64,000 nt of DNA from Nitrincola salilacus (lineage in GTDB: Bacteria; Pseudomonadota; Gammaproteobacteria; Pseudomonadales; Balneatricaceae), in assembly GCF_046271865.1 (NCBI RefSeq), contig NZ_CP176580.1, forward strand, positions 3,038,001 through 3,102,000. The letters are read 5' to 3'. Each line of letters opens with the position of its first letter. The stretch's first letter is position 1. The position numbers and the translations under genes were made by a program. Below the pieces are notes generated by a model that did no database searches, was not told the origin of the DNA, and saw nothing but the letters and a program-made list of their open reading frames with translations. Below are positions 33,915 through 42,199 of this stretch, piece by piece.

Positions 33915-35024
33915 TCAGTAACCCACGCGATACAGTACCGCATCATGGTAGCCGGTATGCACCGGCATCAAGCCTGCCAGCATTTTGTCCACTTCCGGCT
34001 CGCCGCTATCGCTGATCATCGGGCGTCCTTCGAGTTGATTCAGTTTGGTTTTGGTGGCCACGATATACAGCGCATCACGTCCAAGTCGCTGCAGCAACTC
34101 CGGGCTGATCTGCTGATTACCTCGCCCGATAATATGCCCCTGCCCGCCGATCAGAGTGATCACCAGTTGACTGGCATGCCCATCAGTCAGTTCGAGCAGT
34201 TGCCGGGCGGTACAGTCCGAAGCGACCAGCTTGCCGTTTTCAATCACATCCACACCCAGCAGCGTATTGGGCAACCCCAACTCTTCCATAATCACTGCCA
34301 CAGTACTGCCGGAGCCCATGATATAACGAATATCCGGATCCATCTGCTCAATGAAATCAGCTGCGATATCAGCCAGCACCAGCGATTCATCTTCACGGGT
34401 GCCATTCTTGACGCTCTGCAGGTAACGATGCTCACTCGGCACCTTGAGCTCACCGTAATAACGTGCCCGCACCTTACCGGCACGAAAAGCCTCTTCATCT
34501 ATATCCCGAACTTCACGATCCTGCAGGGTCACCAGTTCACCCCGCACCAGGCTGAGCACTATCTGCCCGGCAGCCTGTGGAGTGATCGCATAGACACCTG
34601 AGTGGATCTTTACCCCAGCCGGAATCCCCAGCACCGGATAGCGATCCTCCAAAGCATCGCAGATATTGCGGGCCGTGCCATCACCACCGGCAAACAGCAG
34701 CAGATCGACTCCCGCCTGAGCCAGTGTCTTGGCGGCCTGAATCGTATCTTCGGGTGTCGTGATCTCTGCGGTAGTACCCAGCACTTCAGGCTCAAACCCG
34801 AGAGATCTGGCCAGATTTTCGCCCATTTCGCCACTCCAGGTCAGCAGCCGGATATCTTGCCCCTGCAACAGCTCAAGTGCCTGTCCGGTTCTGATCGCTG
34901 CACGAGGCTGTGCGCCCAGTTCAAGCGCACGCGCGGTGGTTTCAGGACCGTCGCTGCCTTTTAGTGCAACACTGCCACCCAGACCGGCAACCGGGTTGAT
35001 GATCAGACCCAGACGAAAACTCAT
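33915..35024 (-). CDS. ATP-NAD kinase-like protein (AcoX type)
   Basis: A 369-residue protein. The N-terminus MSFRLGLIINPVAGLGGSVA and the motif LLLFAGGDGTARNICDAL are those of the NAD kinase/diacylglycerol kinase fold as found in AcoX. The biochemical function of AcoX-type proteins is not settled. It is convergent with the Lrp-type gene (15 bp apart) and lies downstream of the PilZ gene. Confidence 0.87.
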   Translation of the reverse strand: MSFRLGLIINPVAGLGGSVALKGSDGPETTARALELGAQPRAAIRTGQALELLQGQDIRLLTWSGEMGENLARSLGFEPEVLGTTAEITTPEDTIQAAKTLAQAGVDLLLFAGGDGTARNICDALEDRYPVLGIPAGVKIHSGVYAITPQAAGQIVLSLVRGELVTLQDREVRDIDEEAFRAGKVRARYYGELKVPSEHRYLQSVKNGTREDESLVLADIAADFIEQMDPDIRYIMGSGSTVAVIMEELGLPNTLLGVDVIENGKLVASDCTARQLLELTDGHASQLVITLIGGQGHIIGRGNQQISPELLQRLGRDALYIVATKTKLNQLEGRPMISDSGEPEVDKMLAGLMPVHTGYHDAVLYRVGY

Positions 35025-35035
35025 ATCGACTTCTA

Positions 35036-35067
35036 CTCCTCAAGACTCATATTCTTCAAGACTCATA
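35036..35067 (-). repeat. 16-bp direct repeat across the stop of the PilZ gene
   Basis: Units at 35036-35051 and 35052-35067 share CTCAAGACTCATA or TTCAAGACTCATA, and a third partial copy follows. The repeat straddles the stop at 35056, so expansion here changes the C-terminal residues (EEYES). Confidence 0.85.
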
Positions 35068-35766
35068 CTCTTCCAGATAGCCACTCTCATACAGACACTG
35101 CTGATAGACGAATCCAGCCAGCACCAGTCGCGTTTCCTCTTCGAGATCAAAGAATTCAACTCCATGACGAAACACACCAACCGGACCCGATTCGCGCTGA
35201 TAAACGCTGCGCAGCACCGCTGGAATCAGCATCACATGATCCAGCCCTGCGACCGATACACGAGTCGTGATAAACAGTTTTTCCCCCGGATTGCCCAGCA
35301 TACGCCCGGCTTCCAGACTGGCACCCTTCAGGCAGATATCATTGCAGAACACACTCATCGGGAAACCGTTGTCGGAGGTTTCATTATCCACCGTGACCAT
35401 CAGATTTACCGGCACTCGGGTATGCGCCCTGAGTTTGCGCACATCTATCTGGGCGGGATACTCTAGCACCCAATGCGGGAAAGGAAGATACTGAATTTTC
35501 AGCAGCCGTGCCTGAAACGCACAGATATGATTACCTGCTGCCAGCTTCACGGTCAGGCTCGCGCCCTCATTCGGCAGCGTCCTGCCTGCACCCGGTTTGG
35601 GTGATGTGACCAGCACCCCACCGCCTTCATGCAAACCGATAAACCGGACACTGTAGCGCGCTCTCGGTATGCGGGTTTCCAGACGAACCCGTTCACCCGG
35701 CACTGGCTTCAGTTGTGCCAGGGTCAAGGAGGGTTTGATCGTTAGTTGAACTGCAGAGTCAGGCAT
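35056..35766 (-). CDS. YcgR-like flagellar-brake/PilZ protein
   Basis: A 236-residue cytoplasmic protein. N-terminal YcgR-like domain (about 20-110), then PilZ (about 115-230) with the c-di-GMP motif RAHTRVPVN and, instead of the usual DxSxxG, DICLKGASL, where Cys replaces Ser. It is expected to bind c-di-GMP and affect motility, and it could respond to the PAS-PAS-GGDEF-EAL protein encoded in this window. The substitution may alter affinity. Confidence 0.85.
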   Translation of the reverse strand: MPDSAVQLTIKPSLTLAQLKPVPGERVRLETRIPRARYSVRFIGLHEGGGVLVTSPKPGAGRTLPNEGASLTVKLAAGNHICAFQARLLKIQYLPFPHWVLEYPAQIDVRKLRAHTRVPVNLMVTVDNETSDNGFPMSVFCNDICLKGASLEAGRMLGNPGEKLFITTRVSVAGLDHVMLIPAVLRSVYQRESGPVGVFRHGVEFFDLEEETRLVLAGFVYQQCLYESGYLEEYES

Positions 35767-35790
35767 CAGGCCACATCCAGGATTAACACA

Positions 35791-36951
35791 TTACCTATCC
35801 ATATTCAGGCTGAATCCGACAGCCGACAGCTCCGTGCGCTGTGCCGATGAGATATCACCACTCAGGCTCAAGGTAGCAAATTCACGTCTTTCGGGATAGG
35901 ACTTGCGCAATTGATCGAATGCTTTTGCGCGCTCATCCGGCGACAGGTGCAATGTCGCACGCAGCGCCCGATCATCCCGATGCGGATCATACAGCAATTG
36001 CATCAATGGCAGCGTATCAGCCCCCTGCCCCAGTTTCACCTCACTGAAAGCCGACGCAGGCAGCACAGATTTCAGACTGACCTCAGGTTCGGTACCCAAC
36101 CACTGACTGACAGCCTGATACAGCATCCAACTGCCACGAATCTTTCCGTCCAGGCTATAACCGGCAATATGCGGAGTCGCGATGCGGCACAGCGCCGCCA
36201 GCTCGGGATCCACGACCGGCTCCTGCTCCCAGACATCCAGTATCAGTGTCAGATCACGCCGCTGCCGGGCAATCTGCAACAGCGCCTGATTATCGATAAC
36301 GGGTCCACGTGCGGTATTAATCAGTATCGTGTCGGCTTTCAGGCCAGCCAGTTGATCAGCACCCAGCAGATGCCAGGTGGGATCCGCCCCGTCATGTGTC
36401 AGCGGCGTATGCAAGCTGATGATATCGGCCTGCGCCAGTAGTGTTTGCAGCTCAACGCTGTTAACGACCTTTGCGCCCTGCTCTCGCGCCTTCGACGGAT
36501 CACACACCAGCACCTGCACGCCAAGGGCGCGTAACCTTCGCACGAGCCGACCGCCGACATTTCCCTCGCCGACCACACCCACCGTCTTATCGCGCAGATC
36601 AAAACCCTGCTCACCCGCCAGATGAAAACAAACACTCAGCACATAATCCACCACCGCCTCTGCATTGCAGCCGGGGGCACTGGCAAAGCCAACACCTGCC
36701 TGCTGCAACCAGTTTTGGTCAATATGGTCCGTGCCAATCGTCGCCGTGCCGACAAATTTAACCTTACTGTCTCGCAGCAACTCCTCACCAACCTGAGTCA
36801 CAGAACGCACCAGCAAAATATCCGCCTGCTTCAGGTCTGCAGGCGTCATCGAACGCCCCGGCAACCGGATCAGCGATCCCAGATGGCCGAACAGAGGCTC
36901 CAGCGCCGGCATGTTTTCATCAGCAAAAATTGTCAATCCAGACTTGATCAC
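35791..36951 (-). CDS. pdxB: Erythronate-4-phosphate dehydrogenase
   Basis: A 386-residue NAD-dependent enzyme, second step of the DXP-independent pyridoxal phosphate pathway. The D-2-hydroxyacid dehydrogenase fold is visible with NAD motif VGVVGEGNVGGRLVRRLRAL, catalytic segments GCNAEAVVDYVL and NTARGPVIDNQALL, and the PdxB-specific C-terminal domain (about 290-386). Start GTG at 36951 with GGAG upstream. PdxB is a gammaproteobacterial-type marker. Confidence 0.95.
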   Translation of the reverse strand: MIKSGLTIFADENMPALEPLFGHLGSLIRLPGRSMTPADLKQADILLVRSVTQVGEELLRDSKVKFVGTATIGTDHIDQNWLQQAGVGFASAPGCNAEAVVDYVLSVCFHLAGEQGFDLRDKTVGVVGEGNVGGRLVRRLRALGVQVLVCDPSKAREQGAKVVNSVELQTLLAQADIISLHTPLTHDGADPTWHLLGADQLAGLKADTILINTARGPVIDNQALLQIARQRRDLTLILDVWEQEPVVDPELAALCRIATPHIAGYSLDGKIRGSWMLYQAVSQWLGTEPEVSLKSVLPASAFSEVKLGQGADTLPLMQLLYDPHRDDRALRATLHLSPDERAKAFDQLRKSYPERREFATLSLSGDISSAQRTELSAVGFSLNMDR

Positions 36952-37136
36952 TCAGGGCTCCGCAGCAGTACTTAAGGACTTTACAATAAAGGAAAAGTCA
37001 GGCTCAATCTGACACCATTATATCGTCATCGTCTGATCAGCGCGCAAGCGGCACGGCAATTATGTCGGCTATCTGCCCGAATCAGCCAACTACAGCCAAC
37101 TACAGCAAGCAGTTGCAGCGGATGCCGTAATATCCC

Positions 37137-37670
37137 ATGACTCCTGATAAACCAATCATCCCGGGCCTGAAGCGTCGTGCGGTGATGATCATTGTATTGC
37201 TACTGGCAGGACTGGCTGCACTGATGCTGCTGCCAGAGTATCTGCAGCAAAACAGTGCCGCTGTTGAACTGACGCCACAACCCTGTGATCTGCATACTGG
37301 GGTCTGCGAAGGGATATTGGACGACAAGCGGGTAAGACTGAGCATCACCCCCGGCCCATTGCACTCAATGAAGCCGCTTCAGGTGATGGTGCAACTGGAC
37401 GGGATCAACGCTCAGGCTGTACTGCTGGATATACAGGGACGGGATATGTACATGGGGATCAATCAGACACAGCTACAATCCCCTGTCCAGACTTTCAGTA
37501 ACGAGAGCAGTAACAAAAGCAGTAACGAGATCAGTAACGGACATGATAATTGGAATGGAAAGACTGAGCTTGCCGTCTGTACCACCGGTGAGATGTTCTG
37601 GCGGGCTCAATTGATCATCAACGACGACACGACAACCTATACTACCTGGTTCGATTTCAGCGCACATTGA
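37137..37670 (+). CDS. Hypothetical membrane-anchored protein in front of the SCO gene
   Basis: A 177-residue protein, not recognised. One N-terminal helix (AVMIIVLLLAGLAALMLLP) would anchor it in the inner membrane with a periplasmic domain holding two cysteines (PCDLHTGVCEG) and a third in LAVCTTG. A serine/asparagine linker is made of a 12-bp repeat. It overlaps or abuts the SCO gene, so it may share a role in copper delivery or cytochrome oxidase assembly. That is inferred from position only. No good ribosome site precedes the ATG. Confidence 0.6.
   Translation: MTPDKPIIPGLKRRAVMIIVLLLAGLAALMLLPEYLQQNSAAVELTPQPCDLHTGVCEGILDDKRVRLSITPGPLHSMKPLQVMVQLDGINAQAVLLDIQGRDMYMGINQTQLQSPVQTFSNESSNKSSNEISNGHDNWNGKTELAVCTTGEMFWRAQLIINDDTTTYTTWFDFSAH
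37497..37544 (+). repeat. 12-bp tandem repeat in the hypothetical gene before SCO
   Basis: Four units starting AGTAAC at 37497, 37509, 37521 and 37533 encode SNES, SNKS, SNEI and SNGH, forming a flexible linker. Confidence 0.85.
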
Positions 37671-37678
37671 GGTTTATG

Positions 37679-38272
37679 ATGAACGTAAAACAGATAATAT
37701 TCTTTGTATGCCTGCTGGCTCTTGCCATTGGCGGCACTCTTCTGATCAACCAAAAGGATGAGCCTAGCCGCCTGTCAACATTGACCAGCAGCTCACTGGG
37801 CGGTGACTTCACCCTGCACGCCGCCACAGGCCCTGTGTCACTGTCTGATTATGAAGGTAAAGTGGTTTTGCTCTTCATGGGCTTCACCCACTGCCCGGAT
37901 ATCTGCCCGACCTCATTGGCCGTGATGACGCAAGCACTCGACAATATGAGTGAGGCCGAGGCCGATCAGGTGCAGGGGCTGTTTATCAGCGTGGACCCTG
38001 AAAGAGACACGCCTGAGCATCTGGCTGAATATGTCGCTCATTTCTCGCCTCGTATCACCGGCATCACCGGCAGCAAAGAGGAGCTCGACAAGGTCGTTCG
38101 CCAATATGGTGCCTTCTATCGCATAGTGGAGACACCCAATTCGGCCATGAGCTACACCGTAGACCATACCGCCAGAATCTATCTGATTGACAAGCAGGGT
38201 AAAATGGCAGCCGCGCTGCAGCACACCCTGTCACCGGATGAGCTGGCCACAGCAATCAAGGCGCAGATTTAA
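37679..38272 (+). CDS. SCO1/SenC family copper chaperone
   Basis: A 197-residue membrane-anchored thioredoxin-fold protein. N-terminal helix (IIFFVCLLALAIGGTLLI), copper-binding CPDIC within GFTHCPDICPTSL, and the third ligand His in YTVDHTARIYL. It should deliver Cu to the CuA site of cytochrome c oxidase or act as a thiol reductase. Start 37679 is preferred because GAGG lies 6 nt upstream; ATG 37676 and TTG 37667 are alternatives. Confidence 0.9.
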   Translation: MNVKQIIFFVCLLALAIGGTLLINQKDEPSRLSTLTSSSLGGDFTLHAATGPVSLSDYEGKVVLLFMGFTHCPDICPTSLAVMTQALDNMSEAEADQVQGLFISVDPERDTPEHLAEYVAHFSPRITGITGSKEELDKVVRQYGAFYRIVETPNSAMSYTVDHTARIYLIDKQGKMAAALQHTLSPDELATAIKAQI

Positions 38273-38334
38273 GTGCGCATAAACCGCACCTGTACACAGA
38301 TATGTGCAGATCCAGACACAGCTAACAAGAAGGC

Positions 38335-39237
38335 ATGATGCCAACTCTCAGCAAAACACATCTGGCAATTATCGCCTTGTTTTTCCTGTCACTGATCTGG
38401 GGCTACAACTGGGTCGTGATGAAGGAGGTGATGCGCTATGTTGATCCCTTTGATTTCTCGGCACTGCGTACTCTGTTCGGCGCGATAGCACTCTTTATCG
38501 TGATCATTCTGCGCCGTCGCTCACTGCGCATTCACGCCTTTGGCCCGACACTGATGCTGGGTCTGCTGCAAACGGCCCTGTTCACAGCGATGATTCAGTG
38601 GGCACTGGTTCAGGGCGGTGCCGGCAAAACCGCCGTACTGGTTTACACCATGCCCTTCTGGCTGCTGCCGTTATCCCTGTTTTTTCTGAAAGAAGCCGTC
38701 ACGCGCATGCAATGGATTGCGATCACCGTTGCCATGGGTGGGCTGCTGCTGATCATCGAACCCTGGCACGCACAGCCAGATGCCTTCAGCACTATCCTTG
38801 GTTTAGGTGCTGCGCTGGCCTGGGCGATCAGTGCCGTTGTCGCGAAAAAGATGCGTATCGGTGAAGGGGTGGATCTGCTCTCTCTGACCGCCTGGCAGAT
38901 GCTGCTGGGTGCAATCGCACTGTGTATTCTAGCCGGAATACTCCCCTCGGAACCACCGCAACTGACGCCCTACTTCTATGGTGCTCTGGCTTATAACGCG
39001 ATTCTGGCAACAGGTCTGGCGTGGCTGCTATGGTTGTTCATTCTCGGGCACTTGCCGACCGGTCTGGCTGGCTTTTCCACCCTTTTGGTACCCGCCATCG
39101 GTGCCATCAGCGGCTGGATAGAACTGGGCGAACGCCCAAGCGGTGCCGAAGGCCTCGGCATGCTCTGCACCGTTACCGCACTGGGGTTGATCAGTTACAG
39201 TAGTTATAAAGCGAGAGCAAGAAAACCAAAGATGTGA
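38335..39237 (+). CDS. EamA/DMT-family transporter
   Basis: A 300-residue membrane protein with ten predicted helices in two EamA repeats (SLIWGYNWVVMKEVMRYVDP and LAWAISAVVAKKMRIG). The substrate is unknown. A decayed copy of its last 50 or so codons lies about 1.7 kb downstream (40870-41017). The AAGAAGG ribosome site is good. Confidence 0.92.
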   Translation: MMPTLSKTHLAIIALFFLSLIWGYNWVVMKEVMRYVDPFDFSALRTLFGAIALFIVIILRRRSLRIHAFGPTLMLGLLQTALFTAMIQWALVQGGAGKTAVLVYTMPFWLLPLSLFFLKEAVTRMQWIAITVAMGGLLLIIEPWHAQPDAFSTILGLGAALAWAISAVVAKKMRIGEGVDLLSLTAWQMLLGAIALCILAGILPSEPPQLTPYFYGALAYNAILATGLAWLLWLFILGHLPTGLAGFSTLLVPAIGAISGWIELGERPSGAEGLGMLCTVTALGLISYSSYKARARKPKM

Positions 39238-39285
39238 GCAAGCTACTCGTATCACTGGTACATTTTTCTTGGACTAACTCTTTGA

Positions 39286-39867
39286 CTACTCTTCATCGAT
39301 GATCTGATGCTTATCATGTAAATAAGCGTATGCCTCCTGTAAAGCAACTGCCTTCTTCTTTCCGCGCTGAAGAAGAATTGATCGCAGTTTTCTATCGTAA
39401 CAATCCTCAGAGTTCAAGACCCAAGCCCTATCGAAACGATCTTTAACCATTAGCGCATTGCATTGAGTATAACCTGCTTGGCTAAATTTATAATTTGTAT
39501 AAGATTGACCAAAAATTATAAAAGGAGCAATCATAAAAACAAAAAACAACATAGATTTTATTAGCACTTTATCAAGAATCAATATAAAGCTATTGAGCCT
39601 AATAGTAAATAATTTTTGCAGACCCGCGCTGACAAAAAAAAGTGCGCAGATGAATATACCTATTGCACAAATCAAAAATGCATAGTGCATAATAGGAAAA
39701 ATAAAAACTGACCCCAACTGCTCAATATTTTTCTGAACCACCTGATTCTGATTCATGAATATTTTAAACGACCAATAGCTCAAACCAAAAGAAACAAGAG
39801 TGATGACAATAAAATATAATATATATTTAGTGACAGACATTCCATTAATTAAGCGATGCGTTGTCAT
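39286..39867 (-). CDS. AT-rich membrane protein, putative immunity partner
   Basis: A 193-residue integral membrane protein with about four helices (YILYFIVITLVSFGLSYW, FPIMHYAFLICAIGIFICAL, and others) and a soluble tail containing two cysteines (TQCNALMVKD, SEDC). Base composition is clearly more AT-rich than its neighbours. The layout recalls DUF1240-like proteins, but this is weak. It lies 2 bp downstream of a putative pore-forming toxin, the usual order for a toxin and its inner-membrane immunity protein. Confidence 0.5.
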   Translation of the reverse strand: MTTHRLINGMSVTKYILYFIVITLVSFGLSYWSFKIFMNQNQVVQKNIEQLGSVFIFPIMHYAFLICAIGIFICALFFVSAGLQKLFTIRLNSFILILDKVLIKSMLFFVFMIAPFIIFGQSYTNYKFSQAGYTQCNALMVKDRFDRAWVLNSEDCYDRKLRSILLQRGKKKAVALQEAYAYLHDKHQIIDEE

Positions 39868-39869
39868 AA

Positions 39870-40499
39870 CTAATATAGCCGACTGGGTGGGTTAAGAAGC
39901 TGTCGGAGTTTACGATTGACATTGTCGCGAATGATCGCTTCGATTTTAATGACAGCCCAGCCAGCAGCGCCAGTGGTGGTGCATATCATTAAATCTTTGG
40001 CTTGCTCACCTTTTTCATTAACAAACCCCAGAGGATTTAATGCCGCATCATAAACAGTAAAATAAACCAGCGCCATTTCTTGTGCCATATTGCTGAAACC
40101 CTTTGAAACATCATCATTGGGCAAAAATGCCAACCCAACACCTGTAGAAATCCCTATAAACAACCCAGCGGCTTTAGCCACTATAACACTAGTGAAGAAC
40201 TTTGCAGAAAAGTAAGTCGCCGCCGCTCCGGCCAAAACGGCAAGACCGACCTTGAGTAAATCTATCGAAATATCAGAAAGTAAATTTGTCCAGAGATACT
40301 CTTCAAGGAAAATCCATTTAATACCATTACCACCGCCAGAAATGATCAGAGTAATATAGGCATTAGAACGGACTGCACCTTTGAGCATTTCTGCAGGTGC
40401 TGAGATTCCTAATTGAATCACCAGAGGGTTGTTCGCTAAGTAACGCGTACCTTTGACAAGAGTTCTGAGGCGAGCGTTGACGTTGGCGCTCCTGGGCAC
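39870..40499 (-). CDS. Putative pore-forming toxin/effector-like protein, probably frameshifted at the 5' end
   Basis: A 209-residue open frame from a GTG without a ribosome site. Residues about 75-130 are a glycine/alanine-rich helical segment (DLLKVGLAVLAGAAATYFSA, AKAAGLFIGISTGVGLAFL). It resembles the YafU-like glycine-zipper domains at the C-terminus of secreted antibacterial toxins. An ATG at 40521 with AAGGA upstream opens a different frame (MSNTIISCA). Removing one base near 40489-40494 would join the two into MSNTIISCARSANVNARLRT. The gene may thus be broken or recently frameshifted. AT-rich, with no T6SS or PAAR gene nearby. The toxin role is inference. Confidence 0.5.
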   Translation of the reverse strand: MPRSANVNARLRTLVKGTRYLANNPLVIQLGISAPAEMLKGAVRSNAYITLIISGGGNGIKWIFLEEYLWTNLLSDISIDLLKVGLAVLAGAAATYFSAKFFTSVIVAKAAGLFIGISTGVGLAFLPNDDVSKGFSNMAQEMALVYFTVYDAALNPLGFVNEKGEQAKDLMICTTTGAAGWAVIKIEAIIRDNVNRKLRQLLNPPSRLY

Positions 40500-40738
40500 A
40501 AGAGATAATAGTGTTAGACATGTCTGGTCAAATTCCTTATGACAATTCTAAGGCTCAAACTCCTGCACGAGCCATATTCCGTACTTCGCGTGCAATGCTA
40601 GCCTAGAAAAAAACGGGAAGTCAAGTTGATATGGTTTATCATTTGAATCAGTGACGTCATCAGCCAATACTGCTCATTTACGCTGAAACTGGTCACGCTC
40701 TTTAAATATACGATCTCACCCAATATTCCTCACACACC

Positions 40739-40866
40739 TCAACGTAACTTCTCCCGCAACTGGTAATACCACATCCCGGCCGCCGGCATCGGATTGCCGA
40801 ATAGATCGACCAAGGGCACTCGGATCTGTTTGCAAGCAGCGAAGGTATCAAACTGCTCCAGCGTAC
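40739..40866 (-). pseudogene. 3' remnant of the FAD-dependent oxidoreductase gene
   Basis: The minus-strand frame reads LEQFDTFAACKQIRVPLVDL ... AAGMWYYQLREKLR, matching the last 42 or so residues of the intact oxidoreductase at 42200-43501. By eye, about 85 percent of bases agree, with the same stop position. The 5' side breaks off at about 40866 where eamA-like sequence begins. Confidence 0.88.
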
Positions 40867-40869
40867 CCG

Positions 40870-41017
40870 CAGGTCTGGCCGGTTTATCCATCCTGCTCGT
40901 CCCAGCAGTCGGTGTCTCAGTGACTGGCTGGAATTGGGCGGACGCCCGAGCGGCGCTGCAGGTCTCAGCATGCTCTGCACCGTAACGCATTGGGGTTGAT
41001 CAGTTATAGTAGCTATC
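40870..41017 (+). pseudogene. 3' remnant of the eamA gene
   Basis: Plus-strand sequence matches 39058-39210 of the intact EamA gene. The frame reads AGLAGLSILLVPAVG like the native TGLAGFSTLLVPAIG; small insertions then shift the frame, and nucleotide similarity resumes through ATGCTCTGCACCGT and GGGGTTGATCAGTTA. It directly follows the oxidoreductase remnant. Confidence 0.85.
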
Positions 41018-41058
41018 GACTAGGGACACAACGGCACACATCTGAAAAACCATGAGAT

Positions 41059-41637
41059 TCAAAGGAAGCTCTCAAGAAAATGGGCCGTCTGAATCAGTTG
41101 GCAACGTTTCAATCGAATCAAAAACTCAGCTTTGGTCAAAGGGGGTCTCTTAAGGGCACTGAGTTGATTATGAAATGCTCTTACCGCTAACCCAGGGTTC
41201 AGATCGAACTGATAGCGAAAGAAATCATCCGGATGTATGACTTCCAAACCGAAATTAACAGCCAGGTACTCTGCAGGAAAGTCTTTAAGGTTATAGGTCA
41301 CTATTGCGTCTGCATTCACTTTTATGGCTGCAGCAACCACATGCCGGTCCTGGGGATCAGGTAAAACCAGGCTTTCAATCAGTGACTCATATCCATCCAC
41401 TTTGGCATCCCCTGTCGCTTGATCCATCAACGCTCGAGTTCGGTATAACAGTTCATCAGAGTATCGCTGTCTTCCATCCGGCAACCGCTCTTTCTTCAAG
41501 GCAGTCGTCCACTCATCATGAATAGCATCTGTCCAATGAGCCTTGAACAGCCCAGTCATTGAGAGCCGCAAAGCGGCATCACGAACGACAGCCGGATACA
41601 GCACACAGGCATCAAGCACAACCGTAAATCTTGCCAT
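41059..41637 (-). CDS. PIN-domain protein (VapC-like toxin)
   Basis: A 192-residue protein with a PIN nuclease fold: N-terminal VVLDACVLYP (Asp9), central DEWTTALKKE, and C-terminal LPDPQDRHVVAAAI plus TYNLKDFPAEYL. These acidic residues would bind Mg for RNA cleavage. Members of this longer PIN group are paired with excisionase-like antitoxins, as here. Its ATG overlaps the stop of the upstream gene (TGATG), showing translational coupling. Confidence 0.88.
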   Translation of the reverse strand: MARFTVVLDACVLYPAVVRDAALRLSMTGLFKAHWTDAIHDEWTTALKKERLPDGRQRYSDELLYRTRALMDQATGDAKVDGYESLIESLVLPDPQDRHVVAAAIKVNADAIVTYNLKDFPAEYLAVNFGLEVIHPDDFFRYQFDLNPGLAVRAFHNQLSALKRPPLTKAEFLIRLKRCQLIQTAHFLESFL

Positions 41638-42089
41638 CAGTCATATCCCATATCGTGCAACTGAGACAGCTCCGCTAACTCATCCAGCGCCACTGATCGC
41701 TCTGCGTCGATACGGGATTTATACGCCAGCAAGTCCTTGGCAAGAATACGTCTATGCGTCCCTACTTTTTTAAACGCCATAACACCCGTCTCAAGTAATT
41801 TCACAAGATAGGGTCGACTGACATTCAGTAAATTTGCAGCCTCCTGAGTACTGAGCTCTGCATGAATCGGCATAACACTGATTGCATTTCCCTGTGATAG
41901 CTCTGAAAGGATATTGAGTAACAGATCCATCGCAGCACCCGGCAGGATCACCTCATCCCGCCCTTGCCGCCCATTGATTGTCAGAGTCACTCGCTCCTCA
42001 TGCGCATACTTCGCCAGAGTACGACTCGAACTGCGAGCCACCTCAACCTCGTCTGCTGTGGGAAGTCGGACTACACTTTCAACCGACAT
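41637..42089 (-). CDS. Excisionase-type HTH antitoxin
   Basis: A 150-residue protein. The central HTH is of the excisionase type (LSTQEAANLLNVSRPYLVKL, then GTHRRILAKDLLAYK). The N-terminal part (about 1-65) is unrecognised and may form the dimerisation or DNA-contact region; the C-terminal tail (SVALDELAELSQLHDMGYD) is the likely toxin-binding segment. Start 42089 has GAGG 7 nt upstream and is preferred to 42104. Probably autoregulates the operon. Confidence 0.83.
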   Translation of the reverse strand: MSVESVVRLPTADEVEVARSSSRTLAKYAHEERVTLTINGRQGRDEVILPGAAMDLLLNILSELSQGNAISVMPIHAELSTQEAANLLNVSRPYLVKLLETGVMAFKKVGTHRRILAKDLLAYKSRIDAERSVALDELAELSQLHDMGYD

Positions 42090-42199
42090 AAAGCTACCTC
42101 GCACGTTTATTTCCAGCTTCTACAAGCCTAAACGAAATAAACGAAACAGACAACCATTACCTATCCTGTCAAGCCGAAGCTGCACTTCAGCAGTAACTG

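Larger units (their letters stand above)
40522..41058. other. Junction region with gene remnants
   Basis: 537 bp without an intact gene. The first 200 bp hold the upstream region of the putative toxin. From 40739 to about 41017 come remnants of the FAD oxidoreductase gene and of eamA, head to tail, described separately. The last 40 bp lead to the PIN gene's stop. Confidence 0.8.

Noticed and set aside
40794..40985. 63-residue plus-strand frame in the junction region
   Set aside because: It is the frame of the decayed eamA end plus antisense of the oxidoreductase end, not a gene.
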